Source of the DNA: Baffinella frigidus
Lineage: Eukaryota > Cryptophyceae > Cryptomonadales > Baffinellaceae
Length of the DNA: 38,875 nucleotides
Direction of reading: 5' to 3'
Assembly (NCBI GenBank): GCA_026770585.1
Contig: MU646373.1
Span: 861,671-900,545, forward strand
The first letter of the stretch is position 1. Each line of letters starts with the position of its first letter. The position numbers and the translations under genes were made by a program. The notes under the pieces were generated by a model. It made no database searches. It saw only the letters and a list, made by a program, of their open reading frames with translations, and was not told where the DNA came from. Below, in pieces: positions 22,225 through 31,527 of this stretch.

Positions 22225-22346
22225 GAGAGAGAGAAAGATTACTGATTACTGATTACTGAATTTATTAAAGGTTTCGCCGTTATTGCCGAACCCGTGCCGT
22301 TAGCAGACTATGAAGACTGTGATCTTAAATTGGCGCTGCTACCATG
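21414..22346. other. No gene seen; hairpins and TC microsatellite
   Basis: Contains an inverted repeat at 21846-21916 (GGCCACGTGTTTTCGCAT arms, one arm partly repeated), a perfect hairpin at 22069-22099 (CCGAGTTGGGAATTC arms) and a CT/TC microsatellite at about 22105-22240. Confidence 0.55.
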
Positions 22347-22481
22347 TACAGGGGTACCTCGCTCAAAAGAAATCGCTCATCAGAAAGCGCCTCCTTAACG
22401 ACCACCAGAGGGCCCTAGAGGCGTGGGCCTACTGTAGGGTCCTACGGGGAGGCAGTTGCTTATGAGCGTGGTACACCTGTA
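22347..22481. mobile_element. Family A palindromic element
   Basis: TA-flanked copy with diverged core (AGGGCCCTAGAGGCGTGGGC) and a small duplication in the left arm (CGCTCAAAAGAAATCGCTCAT). Confidence 0.75.
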
Positions 22482-23471
22482 AAGGGCCTTAAAAGGAAGT
22501 AGACTTGTTCGTGTTGGGGTGCGATGTGTCCCAAGTTAGGAATTCCAAATTCTCAACTTCACCCACACAGCGGACTTCGAAGGGATTTTTAAGTCCTTTA
22601 GGTTTTAAATGCTCCCAACATGTGCCAACGCCACGCCCTTCCGTAGAAAGGATCTGCAGAGAAAGCATTTTTGCCTTCGGATCGCGTTTAGCTCTCCAGT
22701 GCAGAGGCTCGTGTAGAGGGGATAAAGGGTGGCTCTCTTAGGGTGTTGAGGCTGCCCAAGGGGGCGCGCGCTCGCCCACGCACAGAACCCAAGTCAGCCT
22801 TTCTGAGGCTCATGGTATCCCACGGTTGAAGTGTAAGGGCTCCAACCACGGATATCCCACAAGGTGAGGTGGGTTGTGTGGGGACATGTGGGGGATGTGA
22901 GGTTAGATCAGCCAGACACCAAAGATGAAAGGAGAGAAAATGTGGTGGGAATGCGAGGTGAGATCAGCCAGACACCGAATATGAAAGGAGAGAAAAATGT
23001 GGTTGTGTAGGGTTTTTTCCTAATGTACACAAGGAATAACCCCTAAGCGATAAGACCTATGACCCTGCGGTAGGCAACCCGTTGGGGCATAGGGGGGGGT
23101 TCTACGAAAAAGGTCACGGAAACTCGGGCACTGAGTGCCCAAAAATCCCTTGGTAGCCCTTTGTGTGGCTTACTAAGCACGAGCTCGTAGCAGCGGCCGA
23201 GTTTCTTTTCGCTTTGATTTCAACATAACATTCCGGTTATGTCCTAGTGCAATGGATAAGATTCTAATACAAATCGTTTAGATGGACTGCATCTGTGAAG
23301 CCCCCGGTGGCTGCCAAGTGGTTGAGGCTGGGAATTCCCAACGGGAAATAAACGGCACTTTGCCCGATTTGATCCCGAATTTCCCCGATTTTGCCCCCGA
23401 AATCGCCCGAAATTTCACGAAATCCCCTCAAATTTCCTGAAAAATTCTGGAAAATCCCGTAATTGCCCGAA
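22482..23471. other. No gene seen; dispersed repeats
   Basis: Holds the dispersed repeat copy 22589-22735, a direct repeat of about 50 bp around 22905 and 22965 (GAGATCAGCCAGACACC, AAAGGAGAGAAAA) and a possible repeat relic at 23040-23120. Confidence 0.5.
22589..22735. repeat. Dispersed repeat, also at 24676-24850 and 16492-16557
   Basis: Starts TTTAGGTTTTAAATGCTCCC and contains ACGCCCTTCCGTAGAAAGGA and TTTAGCTCTCCAGTGCAG. The 16492 copy keeps only the first 65 bases. Confidence 0.8.
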
Positions 23472-23687
23472 CCACTCGAGGCTGGAAGAGGGAGTATTTT
23501 AGATGTGGGGTTGTTAAATTCAGTGCCAGTCACGGGCAGGCTTGGTCACGTACCTGCGAGATATCCCGCAGGTACGTGACCAAACGCCTCTATGTGTATG
23601 AAAATTACTACACCCCTTTTTTTTTTCTTCACTTGTAAAGGACTCCCTATTGTGAAAGGAAATGGTCACAATTCTAGCCTCGAGTGG
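23472..23687. mobile_element. Family E inverted-repeat element
   Basis: Ends CCACTCGAGGCT and AGCCTCGAGTGG. It carries a central perfect hairpin (TTGGTCACGTACCTGCG arms) and the string GTCACGGGCAGGCTTGGTCA. The related copy at 34693-34875 lies in an intron of the C78 protease gene in the opposite orientation. Confidence 0.75.
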
Positions 23688-24565
23688 AAACTGCCCGAAT
23701 ATTCCCAGGAGTTGGGAATTCGACCCATCGAGCTCGGGACACAACCTTGCAGATTCCAAACTTCGAGTAACCATGATACAAGCTCGTAGCCTTTTACACG
23801 AGGCTCTTGTGAACAGATTCCTAAGTCAATTATTGGATTATTACCCAGGAAACACGTTTCCGATCATTTTTCGGTCAGACTTGGAAAGTCACAAAAGACT
23901 CTAGATTATTTTTATCTGAAAATTACTACACACGTTTGCAATCGACATTTATTATGTCCGCTTGGGTAGCCTCGTCTGGTTGGTGACTTGGCTCCGCTTT
24001 CGAAGAATACCCTCCCGCGCGCTCTGATTTCGAGAGATTACTTATCAAAAAATATTTATGATTATTCAAGTGCAGAACGATAGTAACGAGAGGCTAGATC
24101 TTAGATTACGGTTCTTAAGGAGCTGGCATGTACACAGCGGCAATGGTATTGTCGCTGGAAAAAACGGTCCGATACTAGATCGCTCCTTTGAATTCGCAGT
24201 GGGAATGGTGCCCAGTTTTTTATTCAAGTAAAAAGTGACACTTAGAAAGGGGACCTCCATTCGTTAGGCGGTTTTGCTGCTCATCAGATCCAAAAGGAAG
24301 CATGGCCTTTCTACCGAACAAGTTCCGGTGTCCGCCTATGTTAGGAGCTGAAGGACCGAAACAAAATCCTTTTTGATAGATTCAGTAATCAGGCCGGATC
24401 CGATGGCAGGGAGGAGAAGGCCAGCTGCTCCGGGAGGAGCCTCCACTCTTGCGGAAGGGAGTGACCTGACATGGGGTTGTATTCCCAGATTCACACCACG
24501 AGAACTCCGGCAGTGACAGCAACGTCTCCCGGAGGCCGCCTCCATCGCGAGCACCGCTGGCTAAA
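23688..24565. other. No gene supported
   Basis: Moderately AT-rich unique-looking sequence with ORFs under 90 codons and no splice-phase chain. Bases 24288-24348 repeat about 127-190 of the window. Confidence 0.4.
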
Positions 24566-24675
24566 TGGCATGCCCCCTAAACCCTAACCCCCTGAAACCT
24601 GAACTCTGAAACCTGAACCCTAGCCCCGAACCCTGAACTCTGAACCTTAACCCTCCCTTTAACCTTAACCCTCCC

Positions 24676-24850
24676 TTTAAGTCCTTGAGGTTTTAATTTC
24701 GCCCAACATATGCCAACGACACGCCCTTCCGTAGAAAGGACTGCAGAGAAAGCATTTTTGCTTTCGGATCGCGTTTAGCTCTCCAGTGCAGCGGCTCGTG
24801 AGGAGGGGATACAGGGTGGTTCTTTTGGGGTGGGTGAAGGTCCCAAAGAG
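24676..24850. repeat. Dispersed repeat copy
   Basis: Matches 22589-22735 over nearly its whole length, with a short deletion near the left end. It sits at the edge of a CCCTAAA-type array. Confidence 0.8.
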
Positions 24851-25340
24851 GAAAGCGCTTTCACACACACACCGAACCCAAGTCAGCCTAAACCCTAAAT
24901 TTTAAACAGTACACCCTAAACCCTAAACCCTTAAGCTCCAACCCCCAAACCCTAGACCCTAAACCCTCAACCCCACTCCCAAAACACCCCACCCCAAACT
25001 CCACACCCGAAACCCCCCAAAACTGAAAACTAGAAGCTAACGCCTAAACCCCACACCCTACACACCACACCCAATACCTAACACCCTAAACTTTCAACTT
25101 CAAACCCTCAAAATCAAAAACTAAAGCCTAGACCCCACTCCCCCCACCCTAAACCCTAAACCTTGCACCTTGCACCCTGAACCCTGAACCCTGAAACCTC
25201 ACCCTTCAACCCTAAACCTTAGTCCCTAAACCCTAAACCCTAAACCCTACACCCTAAACCCCACCCCCCAAACACCACACCCTAACCCCGGGACCCGAAA
25301 GACTAAACCCTAAACCCCACGCCCCACACCCCACACCCCA

Positions 25341-25442
25341 TATCCCTTAAGTGACCAACGGGCGAATAATCGCCCTAACTCGCCCTAGGCAGGTCCTAGG
25401 GCCCTACTGTAGGGCGTACGGGCCTACTGGTCACTTAAGGGA
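25341..25442. mobile_element. Family B element
   Basis: TATCCCTTAAGTGACCA to TGGTCACTTAAGGGA; the final TA is missing because a family A element abuts directly. Confidence 0.8.
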
Positions 25443-25565
25443 CAGGGGTACCTCGCTCATAAGAAACTGCCCCCCTCATAGGTCCCTTATAGAGCCCTAG
25501 GCATAGCCCTACTGTAGGTTCCTAGCTAGGGGAGCGCGGTTTCTTATGAGCGAGGTACCCCTGTA
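25443..25565. mobile_element. Family A element abutting family B
   Basis: CAGGGGTACCTCGCTCATAA to TTATGAGCGAGGTACCCCTG-TA, with left flank GA instead of TA. Confidence 0.8.
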
Positions 25566-25972
25566 CTGTCTAGATACCCCACGCCCCACCCCCTCAACCC
25601 TAAACCCCACACTTTAAACCCTGAACCTTGAACCCTACAAGCCCTAAACCCTCAACAAAGCCCTAATCCCTAAACCCTCAAACCTCAACCCTCAACCCTA
25701 CACTCTCAAACCTCAACCCTCGACCCTCAACCCTCAACCCTGCCCCCGTCACCCCAAACCATAAACCCTAAACCCTAAACCCCAAACCCTAAACCCCAAA
25801 CCCCAAATCCTAAACCCTATTTTTCGGTGGACAAAGGAGAAGCACTGTTTACCTAAACCCTGGACCCAACCCCCAAACACAGGCGGCCACCCCTTCGAAA
25901 ACGTGCAGATGGGCACGGTCAACTCCCCGACGCAGAGCAGCGGGCGAGGTTCGCGGTGTTGCCCTGAGGGGG

Positions 25973-26084
25973 TATCCTTCAAGTGGCGAGTAGGCCCATA
26001 CGGCCTACCGTAGGGCCCTAGCTAGGACCTGCCTAGGACCTCGTGGCGGTCAATTTTGACCACTGCCTCGCCAATTAAGGGATA
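25973..26084. mobile_element. Family B element sharing its TA with a family A element
   Basis: TATCCTTCAAGTGGCGA at the left and TCGCCAATTAAGGGATA at the right; the final TA is also the left flank of the family A element at 26083. Confidence 0.75.
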
Positions 26085-26686
26085 GGTGTACCTCGCTCAT
26101 AAGAAACGCGCCCCCTCCCCTGTACTAGCATCACCATAGGGCTTACTCGGAATTAAGGTCACACCATTTTGAAAGGTGTGGCGTGCGGACCTTGAATGAT
26201 TAAGGTCCGCAAAACGGGCGTGGTGCGGACCTCAACTAATTAAGGTCCACAGAATGGGTGTGGTGTGGAACTTAAAGTGGACCTTAGATTCAGGTCGGAA
26301 AAAGTGCCTTTTTGATTTGTTTTGGTCGAAAAAGTGCCGAAAAGTGCCTTTTCGAAAATTGGGAAATGTTGGCACTTTTTAGACCAGAAAATTCGCCAGC
26401 TCCATTCTCCGGGGGGGTAAGCGATGTCGGGCCATTTTTTTTTGGCTGTTTCAAGGTCCACAGAAAACTGGTGTGGTGCGGACCTTCAAATATGGTCCTT
26501 TAGCGGTCCGCAGAAAAGTTGTGTGGTGTGCGGACCTTAAATAATTAAGATCCACATCTCAGTTTACGGTGTGTGACCTTCTATTGTGTGACCTTAACTT
26601 CGAGTAAGGCTGTAGGGCCCTAGGCATAGGCTTACTGTAAGGTCCTAGGGGGGGGGGTTGTTTCCTATGAGCGAGGTACCCCTGTA
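26083..26686. mobile_element. Family A element split by a family C insertion
   Basis: Left arm 26083-26136, right part 26615-26686 (GGGCCCTAGGCATAGGC, G-run, GAGCGAGGTACCCCTG-TA). Joined across one TA, the halves give the standard family A core, so the inner element entered at a core TA. Confidence 0.85.
26137..26614. mobile_element. Family C element (about 478 bp), nested in family A
   Basis: Flanked by TA. The left end reads GGGCTTACTCGG then AATTAAGGTCACAC; the right end reads GTGTGACCTTAACTTCGAGT then AAGGCTG. Inside are several variants of AAGGTCCACAGAA and GTGTGGTGCGGACC. No long ORF. A related copy at 27144-27595 lies in the opposite internal orientation. Confidence 0.8.
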
Positions 26687-26848
26687 CCAACCAGCCCGGA
26701 TGTTGGGGCAGGTAACGTGACCATTCCCCATACGGAGAAACAGATCCAATTCCGACTCCCTGCAGCCTTGTGGGTGGCTGGACCGTTGGAAATTAAGTGA
26801 GTGTTTTTTTTGGGATCCACAAAATATGGAAAACATCGACAATCTTGA

Positions 26849-27825
26849 CTGTAGGCGCGCGACAGGGCTCTTCGTTCGTGGGCTGCATTCACGGTCGCGA
26901 GCCGCGAACAAGACAGCCCGGCGCAAGCAGCTGGCGTTGCAGGCCGCGCTGACTCCGTGGGGGAAGTCTGTGCAGAAAAAGACTTGTGGTGCAGCAGTCA
27001 GTTCAACAAACTCGGCGACAAACTACTCGGGAACAAACAAAGCACCGGGGTTAGCTTCTTCCTGGAGCTGCACGGCATCAGATGGCAGCTGGCGGTGTGC
27101 TCGAGATGGCGCTCGACGACTCCTTGGTGGATCTCACCGGCGATACAGGGCTTACTCGAGCATAAGGTCACACGATAGAAGGTCACACACCGTCAACTGT
27201 GATGTGGACCTTAATGATTTAAGGTCCTACACCACACCACACTTCTGTGGACCTCAATTATTTAAGGTCCCACACCAAACCACCAAAAATGCGGACCTGA
27301 ACACAGCGATTTTTTTTGTCTTTTGAGTGCTACCCCCCCCAGAGAATGGAGCTGGCGAATCTTTGGGACGAAACGGGCCTACATTTCCCTATTTTCGGTT
27401 CGCAAAAGGCCTGAAAAGTGCTGGAAAAGGCACTTTTCCGACCAAAAAAATCGAAAAAGCACTTTTTCCGATAAAATTTTCAAGGTGCATATTCAAGGTC
27501 CCACACCATACAACACTTCTGTGGACCTTAATTATTCAAGGTCCCACACCACACCACAAAAAAGTGTGTGACCTTATGATCGAGTAACCCCTGTACGCCC
27601 CCGACCTCACCACGCAAGCGCGCGCGGCGATGCGAGCGGGAGGTTGACGCGGCCATCAGGCACGCGGGGGAGGCGGAGGGTGCGGGAGCGGGGGACACAG
27701 AGGCTCTCTCGCAGCTCCTCGGGCTGGGAACTTGGGCGAGCCGCGCGACGTGCAAGGCGCTGCTTGCTCACTTTTCGCATGCGGGGCCTCAAGAGAGTGC
27801 TTCCCTCGCAGCGTTGTGGCACCAC
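26849..27825 (+). pseudogene. 5' fragment copy of the C78 protease gene, split by family C
   Basis: Bases 26849-27143 and 27596-27825 align with 31308-31815, covering the 5' leader and the first third of exon 1 of the C78 protease gene. The copy keeps an ATG at 27082 and the reading LEMALDDSLVDLTGD, then is cut by a family C element and ends without the rest of the gene. Start-codon conservation between copies, while the upstream frames differ, supports ATG 31528 as the real start of the intact gene. It ends about 100 bp from the 3' end of the phosphate carrier gene. Confidence 0.8.
27144..27595. mobile_element. Family C element inserted in the protease gene copy
   Basis: TA-CAGGGCTTACTCGAGCATAA ... 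CGAGTAACCCCTG-TA, about 450 bp. The intact gene at 31585-31600 shows the unoccupied site with a single TA, directly demonstrating TA target duplication. Confidence 0.9.
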
Positions 27826-27928
27826 GGGACGTTTCGTCTCGCCTCTAAAACGCTCATACTCTGAGCGGCAATACGGCACTCACGGAAGGTTAAGAGTTTC
27901 ATTCAATTACATGCACTTGCGGAGCGAT

Positions 27929-28568
27929 TTAGTGGGAGTGGTCCTTGGGGTCGTGGAAGTGGTACTTGGACGCGCCGAGCACCGACATCACCTGCAAGAC
28001 ACGCTTCAGGGTTTAGGAGCCTGACCGTGACGATTGAGTGGAACATCACGAGTATGAGGATGCAGTCCCGTGTAGGATGACCGGAGTGAATTTACAACAG
28101 TCACGTCCGTTGATGCCATCTGCATTCGTGGTACAACTCACGAGCTTCAAGCTCACCAGTACAACTCTCTCCTCCAGCAAAACGCAGGAGGAGAGGCGAG
28201 AGGTTGGAATGGCATCTGGAGCTGGTGTGTGTGGGGGGGGGGTGTGTGGGGTGTGTGGTAAGGGGTGTGGGTTGTAGAGTGTGGGGTGGGTTGTAGAGAG
28301 TAGGGTAAGGGGTGTGGGGACGTGCGGGAAGCATACCGAGTCGAAGATACCGAACTGGCCAGCGGTGAGCACGCCGATCATCACGCAGCGCGCGCCTGTA
28401 AGGGGCGCAGGGCTCAGGGCTCAGGGCTCAGGGCTCAGAGCTGAGGGAGGGCGCAGTGCTCCGTGCTCAAGGCGCAGGGCTCAGTGTGCAGGTTCCAGGG
28501 ATGCCGTCTCTCTCAGGACGACAATTCGTGAGCGTTGCGCTGGCGGTGTTTCATCCCTCACAGGGCAT

Positions 28569-28656
<88 letters not shown>

Positions 28657-31022
28657 NNNNNNNNNNCCCCCCTTCCGGGAGCCTTGAGCCTTCCCCACTA
28701 TCCCCACTACTCTCCTCCCCCACCACATCCAGCAGCCGCGAACACCTCTCACAGCGGGCCTGTGCACGACTGTGGCACGCGCTATCGTGAAACAACGAGA
28801 GGCAGTGGCGAGGAAGAAGGGAGGAAGCAGCGTGGGGAGGGGACGCACCGAGGCCCTGGGTGCACAGCTTGAGGTAGCCAGTCTCGGCGGCGATGCGGCC
28901 GAGGCGCGTGGCGGTGCTCCCCTCGCCACCCGCGCCTGTCAAAGTTCAAATTGTCAGCATTTGTCGGCAACATCACTATCGTTGAGATTGTCAGCAACAT
29001 CATCTGTTCTCCCAGCGGAGCGATCGGAAGAGAGTTTTGCAACGCAGGCAACGCAGGAGAGGTGGCGAGATTCGGGAAACGCAGGGGAGGTGGGGAGAGG
29101 TGCAGGAGAGCTTGCGGACGGAAAGCTGGTGGCAATGTGTTGTTGAGAGAAGCGTGGCACGAGAGGCATCGCGCTTCGTAGGGACACCCGGTTCAAGCTT
29201 CCCAACTGGAGACCCGCAGGGTATGATGCCACTCGGTTGGTGACACCACCACGAGCGAATCTAGGCGGATTGACTGCATTCATGTGGGAGGCAAAAAACG
29301 TCTGCTCGAGCCCAAGAAGCAGGCATTCCAGCAACCACACCGCCACTGGTCTGTCGAGCATCACCCTTTCGCCAGGCAACACTGCACTGCAAGAGGGGGT
29401 CTCACCCTTCTTGTTGATCTTGGACAGGAGGGTGTCGGCAGGGTGCGAGATGATGGCCGCGACCACTCCCGCGACAACACCTGTTTCGCAAGGTCGCATC
29501 AGAGCCCGCACCACAAAAAACGGAGTCTCAGTCCCAGTCCACGCCCAGGGCCGCCAGCTACCGTGACACGTGCAGCCAGACCAGTGCAGACCGCAGGACT
29601 CGGGCGCTGCAGACACGCAAGGCTGCCGAGAAGCGCATGCTCACAACCAAACACCTCCCTTACTTCTTGGCAGTGACTACCGCGCAAGAGCCCAGGGTTG
29701 AGCTGGCGAAACAAAGTCGTTTTATGATGTGTATCACAAAACAGCCACTTTGGGAGAGAAATCCCGGAAATTCCTCTGCAATTCGAGGTCAAATATCGGA
29801 TATCGCCTCCAGAACTCTCCAGAGAGTTCTGCTGAAACCTCTTTACTGGTGTGTGTTGGAGGGGTGTGGGGGTTGGGTACCGGAGGCGAGAGACACAGCG
29901 ACGTTGCCACCCGTGGAGCACTGCTTGGGGGTGGTCTCCATGGCCGCGTAGATCTTCTCGGCCCCATAACCCTGCACGGCGAACTTGGCCATGGTGTAGG
30001 GCACCTGCAGAGAAGGGGGTGTCAGTCCTCTGAGGCCACGCCACCAACCATGCCGTCTGTGCAGGATGTTCGTGTCGTGTGCTGGAGGTACCGGCGAACA
30101 CGCCTCATTTGTGGAGGGTGGACGCAGCCAGTGCGAATGCTGGCAGTGGCACGGTGTGTTGGGGACTAGCAAGGGCTTGCACGAGCGGGACAGGACCTGC
30201 TTGCAGAGGATGGGACCGAAGCCAGAGTAGAAGCCCGACATCACGCCCTCCTGCTTGGCGATGAGCGCCATGGCCGCCGGCGTCGACGCAGCGAACGTGG
30301 GGTTCGACACGAGCTTGATGCGGGTCGCCTCGAGCGGGCAGAGGAAGATGTCAGCGATGAACTCGGCCATCGCCGAGGACGCGAGGTAGATGGGCAGGCG
30401 GTTGTTCCACGCGCTCTCCTCACCCAGAGCCTTGACGAACTGGATCTTGAAGAGCTCAACACCGCCGAACTTGAACCAGCCCTGGATGAAGTAGCCGACA
30501 ACGGTCGGGCCAAGACCAGTGGCAAGCGCGCCCACACCCTCGGCGGCGATGACCTGGCGGAAACCGCCGATCATACCCTTGTTGTACACGTCCGGCATGA
30601 GCTGCATGCGAGTCTTGACGACGTCCATGGGGCACACGGCGCCGTGAGTGATGCCGCAGCAGATACCGCCTGAGAGCGCGCCCTTGATGTAGTACATGAC
30701 CCCCATGTCGAGGTTGGCGGGCCCCGCCGAGGCCGCCTTGACGCGCTCCACCACGCTGGGGATGCCGACAGCGCGGGGCTTGGCATCACCCGAGGCAGAT
30801 TTGCCCTGCCCGAAGAGTGAGCGGTACTGCACGAGCTGTGCACCAGAGAGAGTTGTCAGAACAAGTTATCCAGGGTGCGCACGCAAAAGCACGTCGGGTT
30901 GCGGGGTGCATGGCGCGTGATCCACGCCGGCGCGAGGGGGGGGGTGCGGGGAGCCAGGACTGCTCGAAAGGGGGTGCATCGGCGCGGGGACAGACCATGG
31001 GGTTGGTGACAAAGGCCGCCAT
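27929..31022 (-). CDS. Mitochondrial phosphate carrier, 7 exons (357 aa model)
   Basis: Exons on the minus strand: 31022-30996, 30835-30197, 30004-29881, 29480-29406, 28935-28849, 28395-28337 and 27991-27929 (TAA). All splice phases agree. Mitochondrial carriers have three repeats, each with a PX[D/E]XX[K/R] signature; here they read PMDVVKTR (repeat 1), PLEATRIK (repeat 2) and HPADTLLSK (repeat 3). The sequences GYFIQGWFKFGGVELFK, VPYTMAKFAVQG and GARCVMIGVLTAGQFGIFDS are typical of the SLC25A3/PiC subgroup, which imports phosphate with protons across the inner membrane for ATP synthesis. The N terminus is short with no long presequence. The first exon (9 codons) rests on a GTCTGT donor and is the weakest; the duplicate at 37019 also keeps this ATG. 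It diverges from the C78 protease gene. Confidence 0.9.
28203..28330 (-). repeat. TG/G-rich low-complexity block in the last intron of the carrier gene
   Basis: GTGTGGGG-type units on the plus strand, so C-rich on the sense strand of the carrier. A CAGGGCTCAGGGCT repeat lies in the preceding intron at about 28408-28440. Confidence 0.6.
28570..28672. repeat. Poly-C tract with 10-base assembly gap
   Basis: About 87 consecutive C bases, then N at 28657-28666, then more C. It lies within the intron between carrier exons 28935-28849 and 28395-28337, so the coding sequence is unaffected. True tract length is unknown. ORFs read across it (poly-Pro, poly-Gly) are artefacts. Confidence 0.95.
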
Positions 31023-31527
31023 GTCCTCTGAACCTTGGGAAGGGACGTATGCTCGCTAAAACTGTTGTATAGTTAGCCGGATCCTGAAAATCGGGGACTT
31101 TTAAATCATGCTTCGCATCACGTCCACCTAAAGGATTTCTGGTACAAATCGAAGTGTTTTAAACGCGTACAAGTGAGTTAAGTCTCGACACGATCCTGAG
31201 TTTTTGGAAATCTGGGTTAAATTGGGGGACCGTTGAAGATTGAATTTCCCTGAAGATCAAAGTTGACAGATGTGTGGTCAAGTTGACTTTGAAAAAAATC
31301 GACTCATCCACTGTAGGCGCGACGGGGCTCATCGTTCGTGGTTGCATCCCGGTCGCGAGCCGCGAACAAGGCCATCCAGCGCAGCGGCTGGCATTACATG
31401 CCGCGCTGACTCCGTCACGGAAGTCTGTGAAGAAAAGACTCGGGAGTCCAGCAGTCTGTTCAACAACCCCGGCGACAAACTTATCGGGAACAAAAGCGGG
31501 CTTCTTCCTGAAGCTGCGCGGCGTCGG
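31023..31527. promoter_or_regulatory. Divergent promoter region of the carrier and C78 protease genes
   Basis: The 505 bp between the two start codons. Bases about 31060-31264 are shared with the inverted copy at 36778-36960, and bases 31308-31527 with the copy at 26849-27081, so the two halves of this region were duplicated separately. No core promoter motif can be named. Confidence 0.6.

Larger units (their letters stand above)
24566..25812 (+). repeat. C-rich telomere-like arrays interrupted by elements
   Basis: Degenerate CCCTAAA, CCCTGAA, CCCCAAA and CCCTCAA units fill 24566-24675, 24883-25340 and 25576-25812. The gaps are a dispersed repeat, a family B element and a family A element. 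Confidence 0.85.

Noticed and set aside
28281-28942. Long ORFs rich in proline or glycine on both strands
   Set aside because: They run through the poly-C tract and the N gap.
31270-31527. Upstream in-frame extension of the C78 protease from an ATG at 31270
   Set aside because: The duplicated copy keeps the ATG at 31528 and its downstream frame but not the upstream frame, so the extension is probably 5' leader.
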